From NCBI GenBank assembly GCA_900754965.1, contig CAAEEO010000007.1:124001-188000 (forward strand): a stretch of 64,000 bases of DNA, written 5' to 3'. The position numbers were made by a program, and so were the translations under genes. This document shows positions 16,904 to 24,842 of the stretch, in pieces. Each line of letters opens with the position of its first letter. Position 1 is the stretch's first letter. The stretch is from an uncultured Oscillospiraceae bacterium. Lineage in GTDB: Bacteria > Bacillota > Clostridia > Oscillospirales > Oscillospiraceae. The notes below the pieces were generated by a model, which saw nothing but the letters and a program-made list of their open reading frames with translations, searched no databases and was not told the origin of the DNA.

Positions 16904-18111
16904 TTTTCCAAGATCCGATACGCAGCCAGCAGTTCCAGTTTCCGGCCTGCCTCCGCAATTTCCCTTGCTGTCATGGATTCTGTGGGGAAAGCGTATTCTT
17001 CCGGGTCCACCTCAGGGATGGACACAAAGCGCACATTTCCGAACGCCTCATTGATCTGTCCCAAATCTGCTCTGGTTCGTACAAACCAGCGGCTGGGCAA
17101 CTCTTCTGCATCCATAAAATCCCCCTCCGGCTGCGCCTCCCAGCGGGGCTGCCGATCCACCGGCTCCGTCAGGCAGTCCAGGATGTCCGCCGCCACGGCG
17201 CTGCCGGTTTGCAGCGCGCCGGCGCCCGGGCCGCAGAACACCGTATCTCCCACGGCATTTCCGTGGATCACGATGCCGTTGAGTACGCCGTCCACGCCGC
17301 CAAGGGGATTTTCTTTCTCCACAAAATGCGGCGCCACATAGGCAGTGATCCGGCCGTCCGGCAGACGCAGGCTCCGCCCAAGCAGTTTGATCCGGTATCC
17401 CATGCGCCGGGCATAATCCACATCTTCCGAGGTGATGGAAGAAATGCCCTGTGTCCGCACCTGAGCCGGGTCCACATTGTATCCAAAGCACAGATCCGCC
17501 AGAATGCAGATCTTTCGGCAGGCGTCGATTCCCTCCACATCTGCGGTGGGGTCCAGTTCGGCATACCCTTTTTCCTGGGCCTCTGCCAGTGCCTGGCCGA
17601 ATCCCTTGCCGCATTGAATCATTTCCGTGAGAATGTAGTTGGTGGTACCGTTGAGGATGCCATACACGCTCTCCAGCCGATTGGCAGCCAGGCAGCGGGT
17701 AATGGGGCGAATCACCGGGATGCCGCCGCCCACACTGCCTTCAAACAGGAAACACACATGGTTTTCCCGAGCCAGACGGGTCAGTTCCAGACCGCATTCG
17801 GCCACCAGCTGCTTGTTGGAAGTGACCACATGTTTCCCGGCCCGCAGCGCTGCCGCCGCATAATCGTATGCCGGATGGACCCCGCCCATGCATTCGGCCA
17901 CCACCCGAATCTCCGGGTCGGACACGATGGTCTCAAAATCCAGAACAATCCGGTCTGCAAAACGGCTGTTGGGACGCATCCTGCGGCACAGAATATACTT
18001 CACCTGCACCGGCTGCCCTACCGTCCGGCAGATCACATCTCCATTGTCCTCGAAAATATCCGCCGTGCCGCTGCCAACCGTGCCGATGCCCAATATCGCA
18101 ATTTTGACCAT
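16900..18111 (-). CDS. hom: Homoserine dehydrogenase
   Basis: 403 residues. Reduces aspartate semialdehyde to homoserine. N-terminal Rossmann motif ILGIGTVGSGTADIF; catalytic region with EGSVGGGIPVIRP and the NGTTNYIL signature; the last ~70 residues are the shortened C-terminal regulatory region (ACT-like). It starts 13 bp after the ACT-domain gene and precedes lysC, forming an aspartate-family operon. Confidence 0.96.
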   Translation of the reverse strand: MVKIAILGIGTVGSGTADIFEDNGDVICRTVGQPVQVKYILCRRMRPNSRFADRIVLDFETIVSDPEIRVVAECMGGVHPAYDYAAAALRAGKHVVTSNKQLVAECGLELTRLARENHVCFLFEGSVGGGIPVIRPITRCLAANRLESVYGILNGTTNYILTEMIQCGKGFGQALAEAQEKGYAELDPTADVEGIDACRKICILADLCFGYNVDPAQVRTQGISSITSEDVDYARRMGYRIKLLGRSLRLPDGRITAYVAPHFVEKENPLGGVDGVLNGIVIHGNAVGDTVFCGPGAGALQTGSAVAADILDCLTEPVDRQPRWEAQPEGDFMDAEELPSRWFVRTRADLGQINEAFGNVRFVSIPEVDPEEYAFPTESMTAREIAEAGRKLELLAAYRILEN

Positions 18112-18124
18112 AGGCGCTCCTCTC

Positions 18125-18571
18125 TCAGCCGGCCAGCAGATCCGCCGACACCACGCCGTTCAAATTCCGCAGCTGTACGATCAGTTCATCCGGCGTCACT
18201 TCCGCATGATCCAACCGGGCAGCAATGGTCACCGGTGCCACACCGTCCGAGGGGATATTCTGGTTGATGGTCAGAATATTCGCGCCCACATTGGCAAAAA
18301 TAGCTAACACAGAGGACAGCACGCCCATCTGATCCCGCAGAAATGTGTTGAAGGTGAAAATCCGCCCCTGGGTCATATCCCGGAAAGGCATCACGGAGTC
18401 CTTATATTTATAAAACGCACTGCGGCTGATCCCCACCTGGGCCACCGCCTCAGACACAGTTTTCACATCCCCTGTGTGGAGCAATTCCCGCGCCCGAACT
18501 ACTTTCAAAAAAATTTCAGGAAGCATATCTGCCTGTACCAAATAAAATTTTGGCTGCTCTGATCCTGTCAT
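18125..18571 (-). CDS. ACT domain protein, PheB type
   Basis: 148 residues. An N-terminal helix-turn-helix-like part (KVVRARELLHTGDVKTV and the ISRSAFYKYKD stretch) precedes a C-terminal ACT domain (about 75-145). This is the arrangement of the Bacillus PheB/YszB family, found next to hom, thrB or pheA and presumed to sense an amino acid. First gene of the operon ahead of hom and lysC. Whether it regulates transcription or the enzymes is not known; the DNA-binding-like segment makes the former plausible. Confidence 0.88.
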   Translation of the reverse strand: MTGSEQPKFYLVQADMLPEIFLKVVRARELLHTGDVKTVSEAVAQVGISRSAFYKYKDSVMPFRDMTQGRIFTFNTFLRDQMGVLSSVLAIFANVGANILTINQNIPSDGVAPVTIAARLDHAEVTPDELIVQLRNLNGVVSADLLAG

Positions 18572-18630
18572 AATCGTCCCTCCTGACAGTATTTTTGTGA
18601 TTTATTTCCCCTTAAATCACGGATGTCATA

Positions 18631-18659
18631 TTTATATCACACAAATGTCCGCTGTGCAA
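18631..18659 (-). promoter_or_regulatory. Predicted sigma-A promoter of the ACT-hom-lysC operon
   Basis: Minus strand -35 TTGCAC (18654-18659), 17-bp spacer, -10 TATAAA (18631-18636). The leader of about 55 nt is too short for a T-box or lysine riboswitch. Confidence 0.65.
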
Positions 18660-18740
18660 GTACAAAAAATGTGAATTTTTTTCTTTTTCGGGTCTCTCTC
18701 CCCATCTCCCCCATTTTCCACGCTTTGCAAAGGAGCCGCT

Positions 18741-19796
18741 ATGAATCCACTTCTGACCATTTTCTTTTATGCCGCCGCAGGGCTCGCTGCGCTGCTTGCC
18801 TTTTCCTGGGTGCTGCCGCTGATTGCCCCGTTTCTCATCGCCTTTGTATCCGCTGCCGCCATGGAACCGGTGGTGTCCAACCTGCACCGGCGAGGGGTCT
18901 CCCGGAATCTGGCTGCCGGAATTCTGACCGCCCTCCTTCTGACCGTTTTCGGGGCCGTATGCACCATCGGCACAGCACGGGTACTGGCCGCATTGAGCGA
19001 TCTGGCCCGCCGTATGCCGGAACTGCTCCACAGCCTTTCCCAGACTTTATCAGAAGTGCAGGAACGCATTCTATCCCTGTTTCAGGACGCCCCCGGCACC
19101 TTCTCCCGGGAATTGGGGCCGGGACTTGATGCCCTGTTGGAACAGCTGTATGCCATCCCACTCCAACTGTCGGAAACATTTCTGACCGCCCTTACGGACT
19201 GGGCCAAGCGCTCTCCGGACCTGCTGCTATTTCTGGCCACCACTGCCATCGGCATCTACTTTTTCTCCGCCTCTTACCGACAGATTTTGGACTTTTTGAA
19301 GAAACAGATTCCTCCCGGCAGCCTGTCCAGGGTACAGCGTGCCTGGGGGCGGATGAAAGACACTGTGCGCAGCTATCTGCGGGTGCAGGGGCTGCTCATC
19401 TGCGTCACCTTTGCAGAACTTCTGGCCGCTTTTCTCCTGCTGCGGATTCCCAGTGCTCCATCTCTGGCCGCCGCCACCGCACTGATTGATGCCCTGCCCA
19501 TTTTAGGCGTTGGCGCCGTGCTGCTGCCCTGGGCACTCTGGTGCCTGCTGACCCATTCCCTGTCCAGAGGTCTGGGACTGCTGGTCACCTGGGCAATCAT
19601 TTCCGCGGTACGCAACGCCATCCAGGCCAAACTCATGGATGTCCAAATGGGTCTGCCCCCGGTGGTCTCCCTCATGTCCCTGTACATCGGTTGGAAAGTC
19701 TGCGGCATTTCCGGCACCATACTGCTGCCGCTGGCCATCGTGGTGCTCAAGCAGCTGTACGACCTGGATTTGCTCCCTGATTGGAAAAAGACCTGA
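18741..19796 (+). CDS. AI-2E/YtvI-family membrane permease
   Basis: 351 residues, seven to eight predicted membrane helices. The start MNPLLTIFFYAAAGL and the central soluble part between helices 2 and 3 match YtvI, the sporulation integral membrane protein of the AI-2E transporter (PF01594) superfamily. Conserved C-terminal region with LPILGVGAVLLPWA. AAAGGAG precedes the ATG. In Bacillus ytvI is expressed in the mother cell; no clear sigma-E promoter could be recognised here. Transport substrate unknown. Confidence 0.85.
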   Translation: MNPLLTIFFYAAAGLAALLAFSWVLPLIAPFLIAFVSAAAMEPVVSNLHRRGVSRNLAAGILTALLLTVFGAVCTIGTARVLAALSDLARRMPELLHSLSQTLSEVQERILSLFQDAPGTFSRELGPGLDALLEQLYAIPLQLSETFLTALTDWAKRSPDLLLFLATTAIGIYFFSASYRQILDFLKKQIPPGSLSRVQRAWGRMKDTVRSYLRVQGLLICVTFAELLAAFLLLRIPSAPSLAAATALIDALPILGVGAVLLPWALWCLLTHSLSRGLGLLVTWAIISAVRNAIQAKLMDVQMGLPPVVSLMSLYIGWKVCGISGTILLPLAIVVLKQLYDLDLLPDWKKT

Positions 19797-19829
19797 GTCC
19801 TCCATCCCTTTCGATTCGACGGGAAAGGA

Positions 19830-19858
19830 TTGACCAATCTGACACTTTGCGCTATACT
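19830..19858 (+). promoter_or_regulatory. Predicted sigma-A promoter of the HAAS-domain gene
   Basis: -35 TTGACC (19830-19835), 17-bp spacer, -10 TATACT (19853-19858), about 60 bp before the start codon. Confidence 0.75.
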
Positions 19859-19917
19859 GTCAGTAATTGTCACGACTGTGCCAATGATCCATATTCTGCC
19901 CAAAAGGGGGTACAGGA

Positions 19918-20880
19918 TTGAACAGACACGCCTATCTGGCCGAATTGTCCCAGCTGCTATATTACATGACGCCCTGGGATCGGGAGGCCCTGATTGCTGA
20001 GTATAGACAAAAATTTGAGGATGCTGAGGATGACGCCGCCGTGATCCAGGAACTTGGTTCTCCCATGAAAACGGCTGTCCGGCTGTCCCGCAGCTATACC
20101 CCAAGTCCCGCGCCTGATCCGGAACCTGTTCCCACACCGGCTCCGGACGAATCTGTCCAAACGGACAGCTGTACAGAACCGGCTGAAACAGCCTCTTCTC
20201 CGGAACCGACTCAGACAGACCCTGCCGTGCCGGAGTCCGCTCAAACAGACTCCCCGGAAACACCGGAGGCAACCTGCCCTGAACCCGATGCCCAACAAAG
20301 TCATTCGGAAGATGCGGCAGATTCCATTTCTCCGGAAGAATCCGCCACGGCGCAAGCCGATGCCCACGAAACAGATCCTCAGGAACCTGTCTCCGAAAGC
20401 TCCGGTGCCGAGGAACCCGCCGCGGAAAAACCCAGTGAACCTGCGCCGGTCGAGGAGATTTTCTCTGAAATTTATCAAGCTGCCACCATGGCACAATCTG
20501 CCGTCTTGCCCCCGGATGCGGACGCCCCCACTTTGAAAACCAAGGCTCGCGGCCTGTTTCTGGTGCCCTATGCCATTTTATGTGTGGCTCTGGGAATTCC
20601 CGTCACTGCGCTGCTGTTTGTCATCGATGTGCTGATTTTTGCCGCCGCTCTGGCTGCATTGGGCTGCGGCGTTTATATCCTCCTGTTTCTGGGTAAGGCC
20701 ATGTTCCACGGCTTGGGAAATAAACTGGTGATCATCGGCCTGTCCATTCTCGCCTTCACCGCCGCCGTGGCTCTGGGAGGCCTGGGCGTGTGGTTCCTGC
20801 GGAACGCCGCCATCGGATGGGTTCATTTCCTGTATCGGTTCGGTCTGACCTATGGGTATCGTCAGGAGGAAGTGCAATGA
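19918..20880 (+). CDS. HAAS/DUF1700-type membrane protein with long acidic linker
   Basis: 320 residues from a TTG preceded by AAGGGGG. Residues 1-65 form a HAAS-like helical domain (YLAELSQLLYYMTPWDREAL and the following alternate-charged helix with a QELGSP turn). Residues ~66-195 are a low-complexity linker rich in Pro, Glu, Ser, Thr and Asp. The remainder has three membrane helices. HAAS domains usually accompany PadR regulators; none is present here. The function is unknown. It overlaps the next gene by ATGA, so the two are co-translated. Confidence 0.8.
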   Translation: MNRHAYLAELSQLLYYMTPWDREALIAEYRQKFEDAEDDAAVIQELGSPMKTAVRLSRSYTPSPAPDPEPVPTPAPDESVQTDSCTEPAETASSPEPTQTDPAVPESAQTDSPETPEATCPEPDAQQSHSEDAADSISPEESATAQADAHETDPQEPVSESSGAEEPAAEKPSEPAPVEEIFSEIYQAATMAQSAVLPPDADAPTLKTKARGLFLVPYAILCVALGIPVTALLFVIDVLIFAAALAALGCGVYILLFLGKAMFHGLGNKLVIIGLSILAFTAAVALGGLGVWFLRNAAIGWVHFLYRFGLTYGYRQEEVQ

Positions 20881-21062
20881 AACTGCTCAACAAGATCTTC
20901 ATCATCGCCATTGCCTGCCTGCTGGTTCTGGGCGCCATGTTCCTTGCCTTCGGCATCATGCTGGGCGGCAGCATCCCGGAAGTGATCGGCGCCGTGATCG
21001 ATCGCGCCGCCGCCACCCTGGACGCCCTGTTCGGCTGGACCGTAGTCATTACGATTCCATAA
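20877..21062 (+). CDS. Tiny membrane protein coupled to the HAAS protein
   Basis: 61 residues, ATG overlapping the preceding stop (ATGA) with AGGAGG upstream. A single long hydrophobic stretch (about residues 5-38) makes one or two membrane passes, followed by an amphipathic tail. No family recognised; the coupling suggests a small partner of the HAAS-domain membrane protein. Confidence 0.7.
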   Translation: MKLLNKIFIIAIACLLVLGAMFLAFGIMLGGSIPEVIGAVIDRAAATLDALFGWTVVITIP

Positions 21063-21071
21063 AACCAGAAA

Positions 21072-21120
21072 GCACCCTGCGGGACACATTTTGTTGTCTC
21101 CCGGCAGGGTGCCTTTTTTA
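21072..21120 (+). terminator. Terminator of the HAAS-protein operon
   Basis: Stem GCACCCTGC with GCAGGGTGC plus an inner GGGA/TCCC helix, followed by TTTTTT. Lies before the convergent small protein gene. Confidence 0.85.
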
Positions 21121-21426
21121 TACGCTCCGCAGATCCAGAAACCGCTCCTGCAATCCGTTTTTGAACACTTTCACAGCATACAGCGCCGTGCAGTCCAACG
21201 GGCCAAAAAGGAACTGTCCGTCCTCATCCGTCACCGTCCGGCCCATCAGCACCGGTTCTTCCGCCTCATCCCGAAACAGCAGCACCGCCGCATCCGGCAC
21301 CGGACTGCCCTTTCCATCCCGCAGCCGCCCGGCCAAAATGGCCCGGTCATCCTGTTCCGGCACATACTCCACCCGAATCAGCTCCCCGGCTGCCGGGCGG
21401 ATATAAAACTTTCCCGCCATGCTCAT
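21118..21426 (-). CDS. Small Ig-like/carboxypeptidase-regulatory-like protein
   Basis: 102 residues, start with GGAGG upstream (a second ATG lies two codons in). The pattern LAGRLRDGKGSPVPDAAVLLF then VTDEDGQFLFGPLDCTALYAVKVF is that of carboxypeptidase D regulatory-like/Cna-B beta-sandwich modules, which often contain such a turn. No signal peptide or membrane helix, unlike the usual surface members, so it may be cytosolic or on the spore. Function unknown. Divergent from proS, sharing a 180-bp region with a palindrome at 21484-21500. Confidence 0.75.
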   Translation of the reverse strand: MSMAGKFYIRPAAGELIRVEYVPEQDDRAILAGRLRDGKGSPVPDAAVLLFRDEAEEPVLMGRTVTDEDGQFLFGPLDCTALYAVKVFKNGLQERFLDLRSV

Positions 21427-21483
21427 TGCCTTTCCTCCCCTCCTCCCGGACGCGTACCATCCCGCGCTCTTGGGTAAACTTTC

Positions 21484-21500
21484 CTTACATTATATGTAAG
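21484..21500. repeat. Perfect palindrome between divergent genes
   Basis: CTTACAT TAT ATGTAAG, 7-bp arms with a 3-bp centre. It contains TATAAT on the minus strand (21489-21494), a likely -10 for the small Ig-like gene, and lies 16 bp upstream of the proS -35 box. Candidate operator; no regulator nominated. Confidence 0.5.
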
Positions 21501-21515
21501 AAAATCCGGTTGTGC

Positions 21516-21544
21516 TTGACAACTGCCGCCGGCGCCGATAAAAT
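21516..21544 (+). promoter_or_regulatory. Sigma-A promoter of proS
   Basis: Consensus -35 TTGACA (21516-21521), 17-bp spacer, -10 TAAAAT (21539-21544). About 60 nt of leader precede the start codon; no T-box fits in it. Confidence 0.8.
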
Positions 21545-21608
21545 AAATAGGTTAAAAAAGAAAAGGACCCTGTATCCTTTGGAAATATCGGAAATGGAGA
21601 GATGCCCC

Positions 21609-23045
21609 ATGGCAAAAGAGAAAAAAGTGGAACAGATCACCGACATGGAGGTGGACTTTGCCCAGTGGTACACAGATGTGTGCAAAAAGGCAGAGCTGAT
21701 TGATTATTCCTCCATCAAGGGAATGTTTATCTATCGTCCCTATGGCTATGCCATCTGGGAAAATATCCAGAAAGAACTGGACAAGAAATTCAAAGAGACC
21801 GGTCACGAAAATGTGTACCTGCCCATGCTGATTCCCGAATCCCTGCTGCAGAAAGAAAAGGATCATGTGGAAGGTTTCGCCCCCGAGTGTGCATGGGTCA
21901 CCATGGGCGGCAGCGAAGAGTTGGAAGAGCGCTACTGCATCCGCCCCACCTCTGAGACCCTGTTCTGCGAGCACTATAAAAATGTGATCCAGTCCCACCG
22001 TGACCTGCCCAAGCTGTACAACCAGTGGTGCTCTGTGCTGCGCTGGGAAAAGACCAGCCGTCCTTTCCTGCGCCATCGGGAATTCCTGTGGCAGGAGGGC
22101 CACACCATGCACGCCACCGCCGAGGAGGCCCGGGAAGAGACCATGCAGATGCTGAACATCTATGCAGACTTCCTGGAAAACGTGCTGGCCATGCCTGTGG
22201 TCAAGGGCCGGAAAACCGATAAGGAAAAATTCAACGGCGCCGAGGAGACTTACACCGTGGAGTGCATGATGCATGACCGCAAGGCGCTCCAGTCCGGCAC
22301 CAGCCATTATTTCGGCGACGGCTTTGCAAAAGCCTTCGATATCACCTACACCGGCAAGGACAACCAGCTCCACTATCCCCACCAGACTTCCTGGGGTGTG
22401 TCCACCCGCATGATCGGCGGCATCATCATGACCCACGGTGACAACAACGGTCTGGTACTGCCTCCCCGTATCGCCCCCATTCAGGCCATGGTCATTCCTG
22501 TGGCACAGCACAAAGAGGGCGTTCTGGAAGCGGCCACCGCTCTGCTCGACCGCCTGCTGGCTGCCGGTATCCGGGCAAAAATGGACAGCAGCGACCAGTC
22601 CATGGGCTGGAAGGCCGCGGAATACGAAATGAAGGGCGTCCCCCTGCGGGTCGAAATCGGCCCGAAGGACATGGAAAAGGGACAGTGCTGCATCTGCCGC
22701 CGGGACAATGGCGAAAAGGTATTCGTCCCCCTGGCCGATCTGGAGACTGTGGTGCCCCAGCTGCTGGACGAAGTGCATAACGGTCTGTATCAGCGCGCCA
22801 AGAAAAATCTGGAAGACCACACCAAAGTCTGCCACACCCTGGACGAAGTCAAACAGTTCATGGAGACCGAAGGCGGCTTTGCCAAAACCATGTGGTGCGG
22901 CGATCTGGACTGCGAGCTGAAGATGAAGGAGCAGGCCGGTGTCACCTCCCGCTGCATGCCTTTGGAGCAGGAGCCGGTAGGCGATGTCTGCGTCTGCTGC
23001 GGAAAACCCGCCAAGCATATGATCTACTGGGGTGTCGCATACTAA
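21609..23045 (+). CDS. proS: Prolyl-tRNA synthetase, short (type 3, archaeal/eukaryote-like) form
   Basis: 478 residues from the ATG at 21609; the frame is open upstream but the promoter at 21516-21544 excludes most of it. Class II synthetase core with motif 2 around RPTSETLFCEHYKN and motif 3 near WGVSTRMIGG. No large insertion domain; the anticodon-binding domain and the zinc-binding C-terminal domain (CCICRRDNGE, CVCCGKPA and final tyrosine) mark the ProS type found in archaea, eukaryotes and a subset of bacteria including many Clostridia. Full length. Confidence 0.96.
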   Translation: MAKEKKVEQITDMEVDFAQWYTDVCKKAELIDYSSIKGMFIYRPYGYAIWENIQKELDKKFKETGHENVYLPMLIPESLLQKEKDHVEGFAPECAWVTMGGSEELEERYCIRPTSETLFCEHYKNVIQSHRDLPKLYNQWCSVLRWEKTSRPFLRHREFLWQEGHTMHATAEEAREETMQMLNIYADFLENVLAMPVVKGRKTDKEKFNGAEETYTVECMMHDRKALQSGTSHYFGDGFAKAFDITYTGKDNQLHYPHQTSWGVSTRMIGGIIMTHGDNNGLVLPPRIAPIQAMVIPVAQHKEGVLEAATALLDRLLAAGIRAKMDSSDQSMGWKAAEYEMKGVPLRVEIGPKDMEKGQCCICRRDNGEKVFVPLADLETVVPQLLDEVHNGLYQRAKKNLEDHTKVCHTLDEVKQFMETEGGFAKTMWCGDLDCELKMKEQAGVTSRCMPLEQEPVGDVCVCCGKPAKHMIYWGVAY

Positions 23046-23084
23046 TCTCCCCTATCTCTATTCGCGAGGATTTTTGAAACGGTT

Positions 23085-23540
23085 ATGAGCAATATTTTTC
23101 TCCATACACTGCTGATGTCCATGGTGCCGGTGGTGGAGCTCCGGGGGGCAATCCCCTACGGACTGGCCATGGGACTGGACCCCTGGCCCACCTATCTGGC
23201 TGCCGTGGTCGGTAATATGATTCCGGTGCCGCTGATCATGGTGTTCATCCGCCGGCTGTTCAACTGGATGCGCCAGCGCTCTGCCTGGCTCGGCCAGAGA
23301 GTGGACTGGCTGGAACAGCGGGCAGAACGGAAATCCGATCTGGTCAAGCGATATGCGCTGGCAGGTCTGATCATTTTGGTAGCCATCCCCCTGCCGGGTA
23401 CCGGCGCTTGGACCGGCGCACTGGTGGCCGCCGTAATGAGTATGCGGCTGCGGCAGTCCTTTCTTGCCATTCTGGCAGGCGTGCTCATTGCCGGTGTCAT
23501 CGTGCTGCTGATCTGCGGCGGCATCTCCCTGATCCTTTGA
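23085..23540 (+). CDS. COG2426-family small membrane protein (putative small multidrug export)
   Basis: 151 residues with four likely membrane helices. The signature VVELRGAIPYGLAMGL and the following GNMIPVPLI pattern are characteristic of the Sm_multidrug_ex/COG2426 family. The family name rests on a tentative export role; it relates to DedA-type membrane folds. It lies 39 bp behind proS and may share its transcript; a terminator follows. Confidence 0.85.
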   Translation: MSNIFLHTLLMSMVPVVELRGAIPYGLAMGLDPWPTYLAAVVGNMIPVPLIMVFIRRLFNWMRQRSAWLGQRVDWLEQRAERKSDLVKRYALAGLIILVAIPLPGTGAWTGALVAAVMSMRLRQSFLAILAGVLIAGVIVLLICGGISLIL

Positions 23541-23549
23541 TAAAACTAC

Positions 23550-23590
23550 AGCCCCCCGGACTGCATAAGCAGTCCGGGGGGCTTTGTTTC
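23550..23590 (+). terminator. Terminator between convergent genes
   Basis: 15-bp stem AGCCCCCCGGACTGC with its exact complement (23550-23564, 23569-23583), then TTGTTT. May work for both strands. Confidence 0.85.
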
Positions 23591-23595
23591 TCCTC

Positions 23596-24696
23596 TTATA
23601 ACGCGTCCATGGGAACATCCAGTGCCAGGGACGCATTGGTGTATCGGGGGTCCTCCGTGACCTCCCGAATCAGCTGCAAACATCCCGGCAGCTCCACCGG
23701 GGTATCCTCTGCCGGCAGTTCCACCTCACAGACGGCCCGATCCGACCAAAACTCGAACACATCCACCTCCGCAGTCAGTTCCCCCATGGGAATCCACCAG
23801 CGGATTTTTCGGATCGTTTTCCGTGCCGGGTCGGCAAACCCCAGCAGGATCTGATACTCCTTTTCCGAAATGCTCTCCTGCTGCTCGATGCGGGTAGTCC
23901 CATTCACCTTTCGTTTGGTATTCTTTCGGAAATATGTCACCCCGTCGATGGTACTTTTGCGTACCCGCCGGGAAACACCCTTCTCCGTTCCCAACAGATA
24001 GGTCTGTTCCATTTCTGCCTTTTTGCTGCATAGGCGATCCAGTTCCTCCAGATTTGGATAAGCAATCAGAAATTTTCGCTCAATTTCCAGAGGCGGCTCC
24101 GGTTCTTCCGGCCCGGAAACCACTGTCAAATCACTGCGCTGCTCCACACCGTATACCTCAAAATATCGATTTTCCATGGGAATCCACATGGCCTCAAACA
24201 TTTCCGCCTTCTCCGCCGACCGTTCCCGCACCCGGCGCATCTGCTCCGTGGCGCTGACTTTGCAGAACACCCGTAAATCATAGGGTTCTCCGAATTCCGG
24301 ATGGCAGGCATACGCCCCTTCGACAATGCGATACGCCCCCGCCGGAATTTCCCGCCATCCTACATATCGGTGGGCGTGGCAGTCGAAGATCTCATAGGAA
24401 AAGGGCATATTTTCCCGCAAAAAGGGAAGCACTTCCCGGCAGAACCGCTCATAGTACACATTTCCGCCGGCACTTTTCAGCCGTTCCGGCGTCCGGAATC
24501 CCTGGGGCAGGAAAAAGTCGTCCATGTGGATTACCCCGGCATGCAGCCGCTGTGCCAAAAGGCCGGCCAAGGTCGTCTTTCCTGCGGCGGCCATGCCGTC
24601 CAGCGCAATGACCACGGGCGTTCTCCCCGTCTGATACAGCTGCTCTGCCCGCAGAGCAATCTGCTCCACTGCCTGCTCCATTTCGATCGTTTCCAT
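23596..24696 (-). CDS. Fusion of uridine kinase-like P-loop NTPase and CYTH (triphosphate tunnel) domain
   Basis: 366 residues from the ATG at 24696 (GGGAG seven to eight bases before it). Residues 1-195 are a uridine kinase/phosphoribulokinase-type domain: Walker A GMAAAGKT at 34-41, IHMDDFF at 56-62 with the usual acid after the second strand, and IVEGAYACHP at 124-133. Residues 203-366 are a CYTH domain, opening with the diagnostic EIERK (E204, E206, K208) and containing the basic tunnel residues RRVRK, TYFRK and KTIRKIRW and acidic VDVFE/CEVELP. The same order, kinase then CYTH, is known from plant TTM1/TTM2. Probable substrates are phosphorylated nucleotides, PPi or inorganic triphosphate; not determined. 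Confidence 0.9.
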   Translation of the reverse strand: METIEMEQAVEQIALRAEQLYQTGRTPVVIALDGMAAAGKTTLAGLLAQRLHAGVIHMDDFFLPQGFRTPERLKSAGGNVYYERFCREVLPFLRENMPFSYEIFDCHAHRYVGWREIPAGAYRIVEGAYACHPEFGEPYDLRVFCKVSATEQMRRVRERSAEKAEMFEAMWIPMENRYFEVYGVEQRSDLTVVSGPEEPEPPLEIERKFLIAYPNLEELDRLCSKKAEMEQTYLLGTEKGVSRRVRKSTIDGVTYFRKNTKRKVNGTTRIEQQESISEKEYQILLGFADPARKTIRKIRWWIPMGELTAEVDVFEFWSDRAVCEVELPAEDTPVELPGCLQLIREVTEDPRYTNASLALDVPMDAL

Positions 24697-24725
24697 GCCA
24701 TATCTCCCTTCTTTTTCTGCCCCCA

Positions 24726-24754
24726 ATTATACCAGTCCTCCTCCCGGAAAACAA
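24726..24754 (-). promoter_or_regulatory. Predicted promoter of the kinase-CYTH gene
   Basis: Minus strand -35 TTGTTT (24749-24754), 17-bp spacer, -10 TATAAT (24726-24731). Confidence 0.6.
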
Positions 24755-24777
24755 GCCGGACCCTGACATTAAAATAA

Positions 24778-24793
24778 CATCCGTTGACGGATG
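24778..24793. repeat. Perfect palindrome in the divergent promoter region
   Basis: CATCCGT TG ACGGATG, 7-bp arms. It contains TTGACG, which with a 17-bp spacer faces TACCAT and may be the -35 box of the AEC transporter gene. Candidate operator between the kinase-CYTH and AEC genes. Confidence 0.5.
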
Positions 24794-24842
24794 CTCTCTG
24801 GTGGTGTACCATCATTCTATGTAGACGAACAGGAGTTGCACC

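Noticed and set aside
21426..21608. N-terminal extension of proS
   Set aside because: A near-consensus promoter and a palindrome lie inside it and ProS of this class starts at the MAKEKK region.
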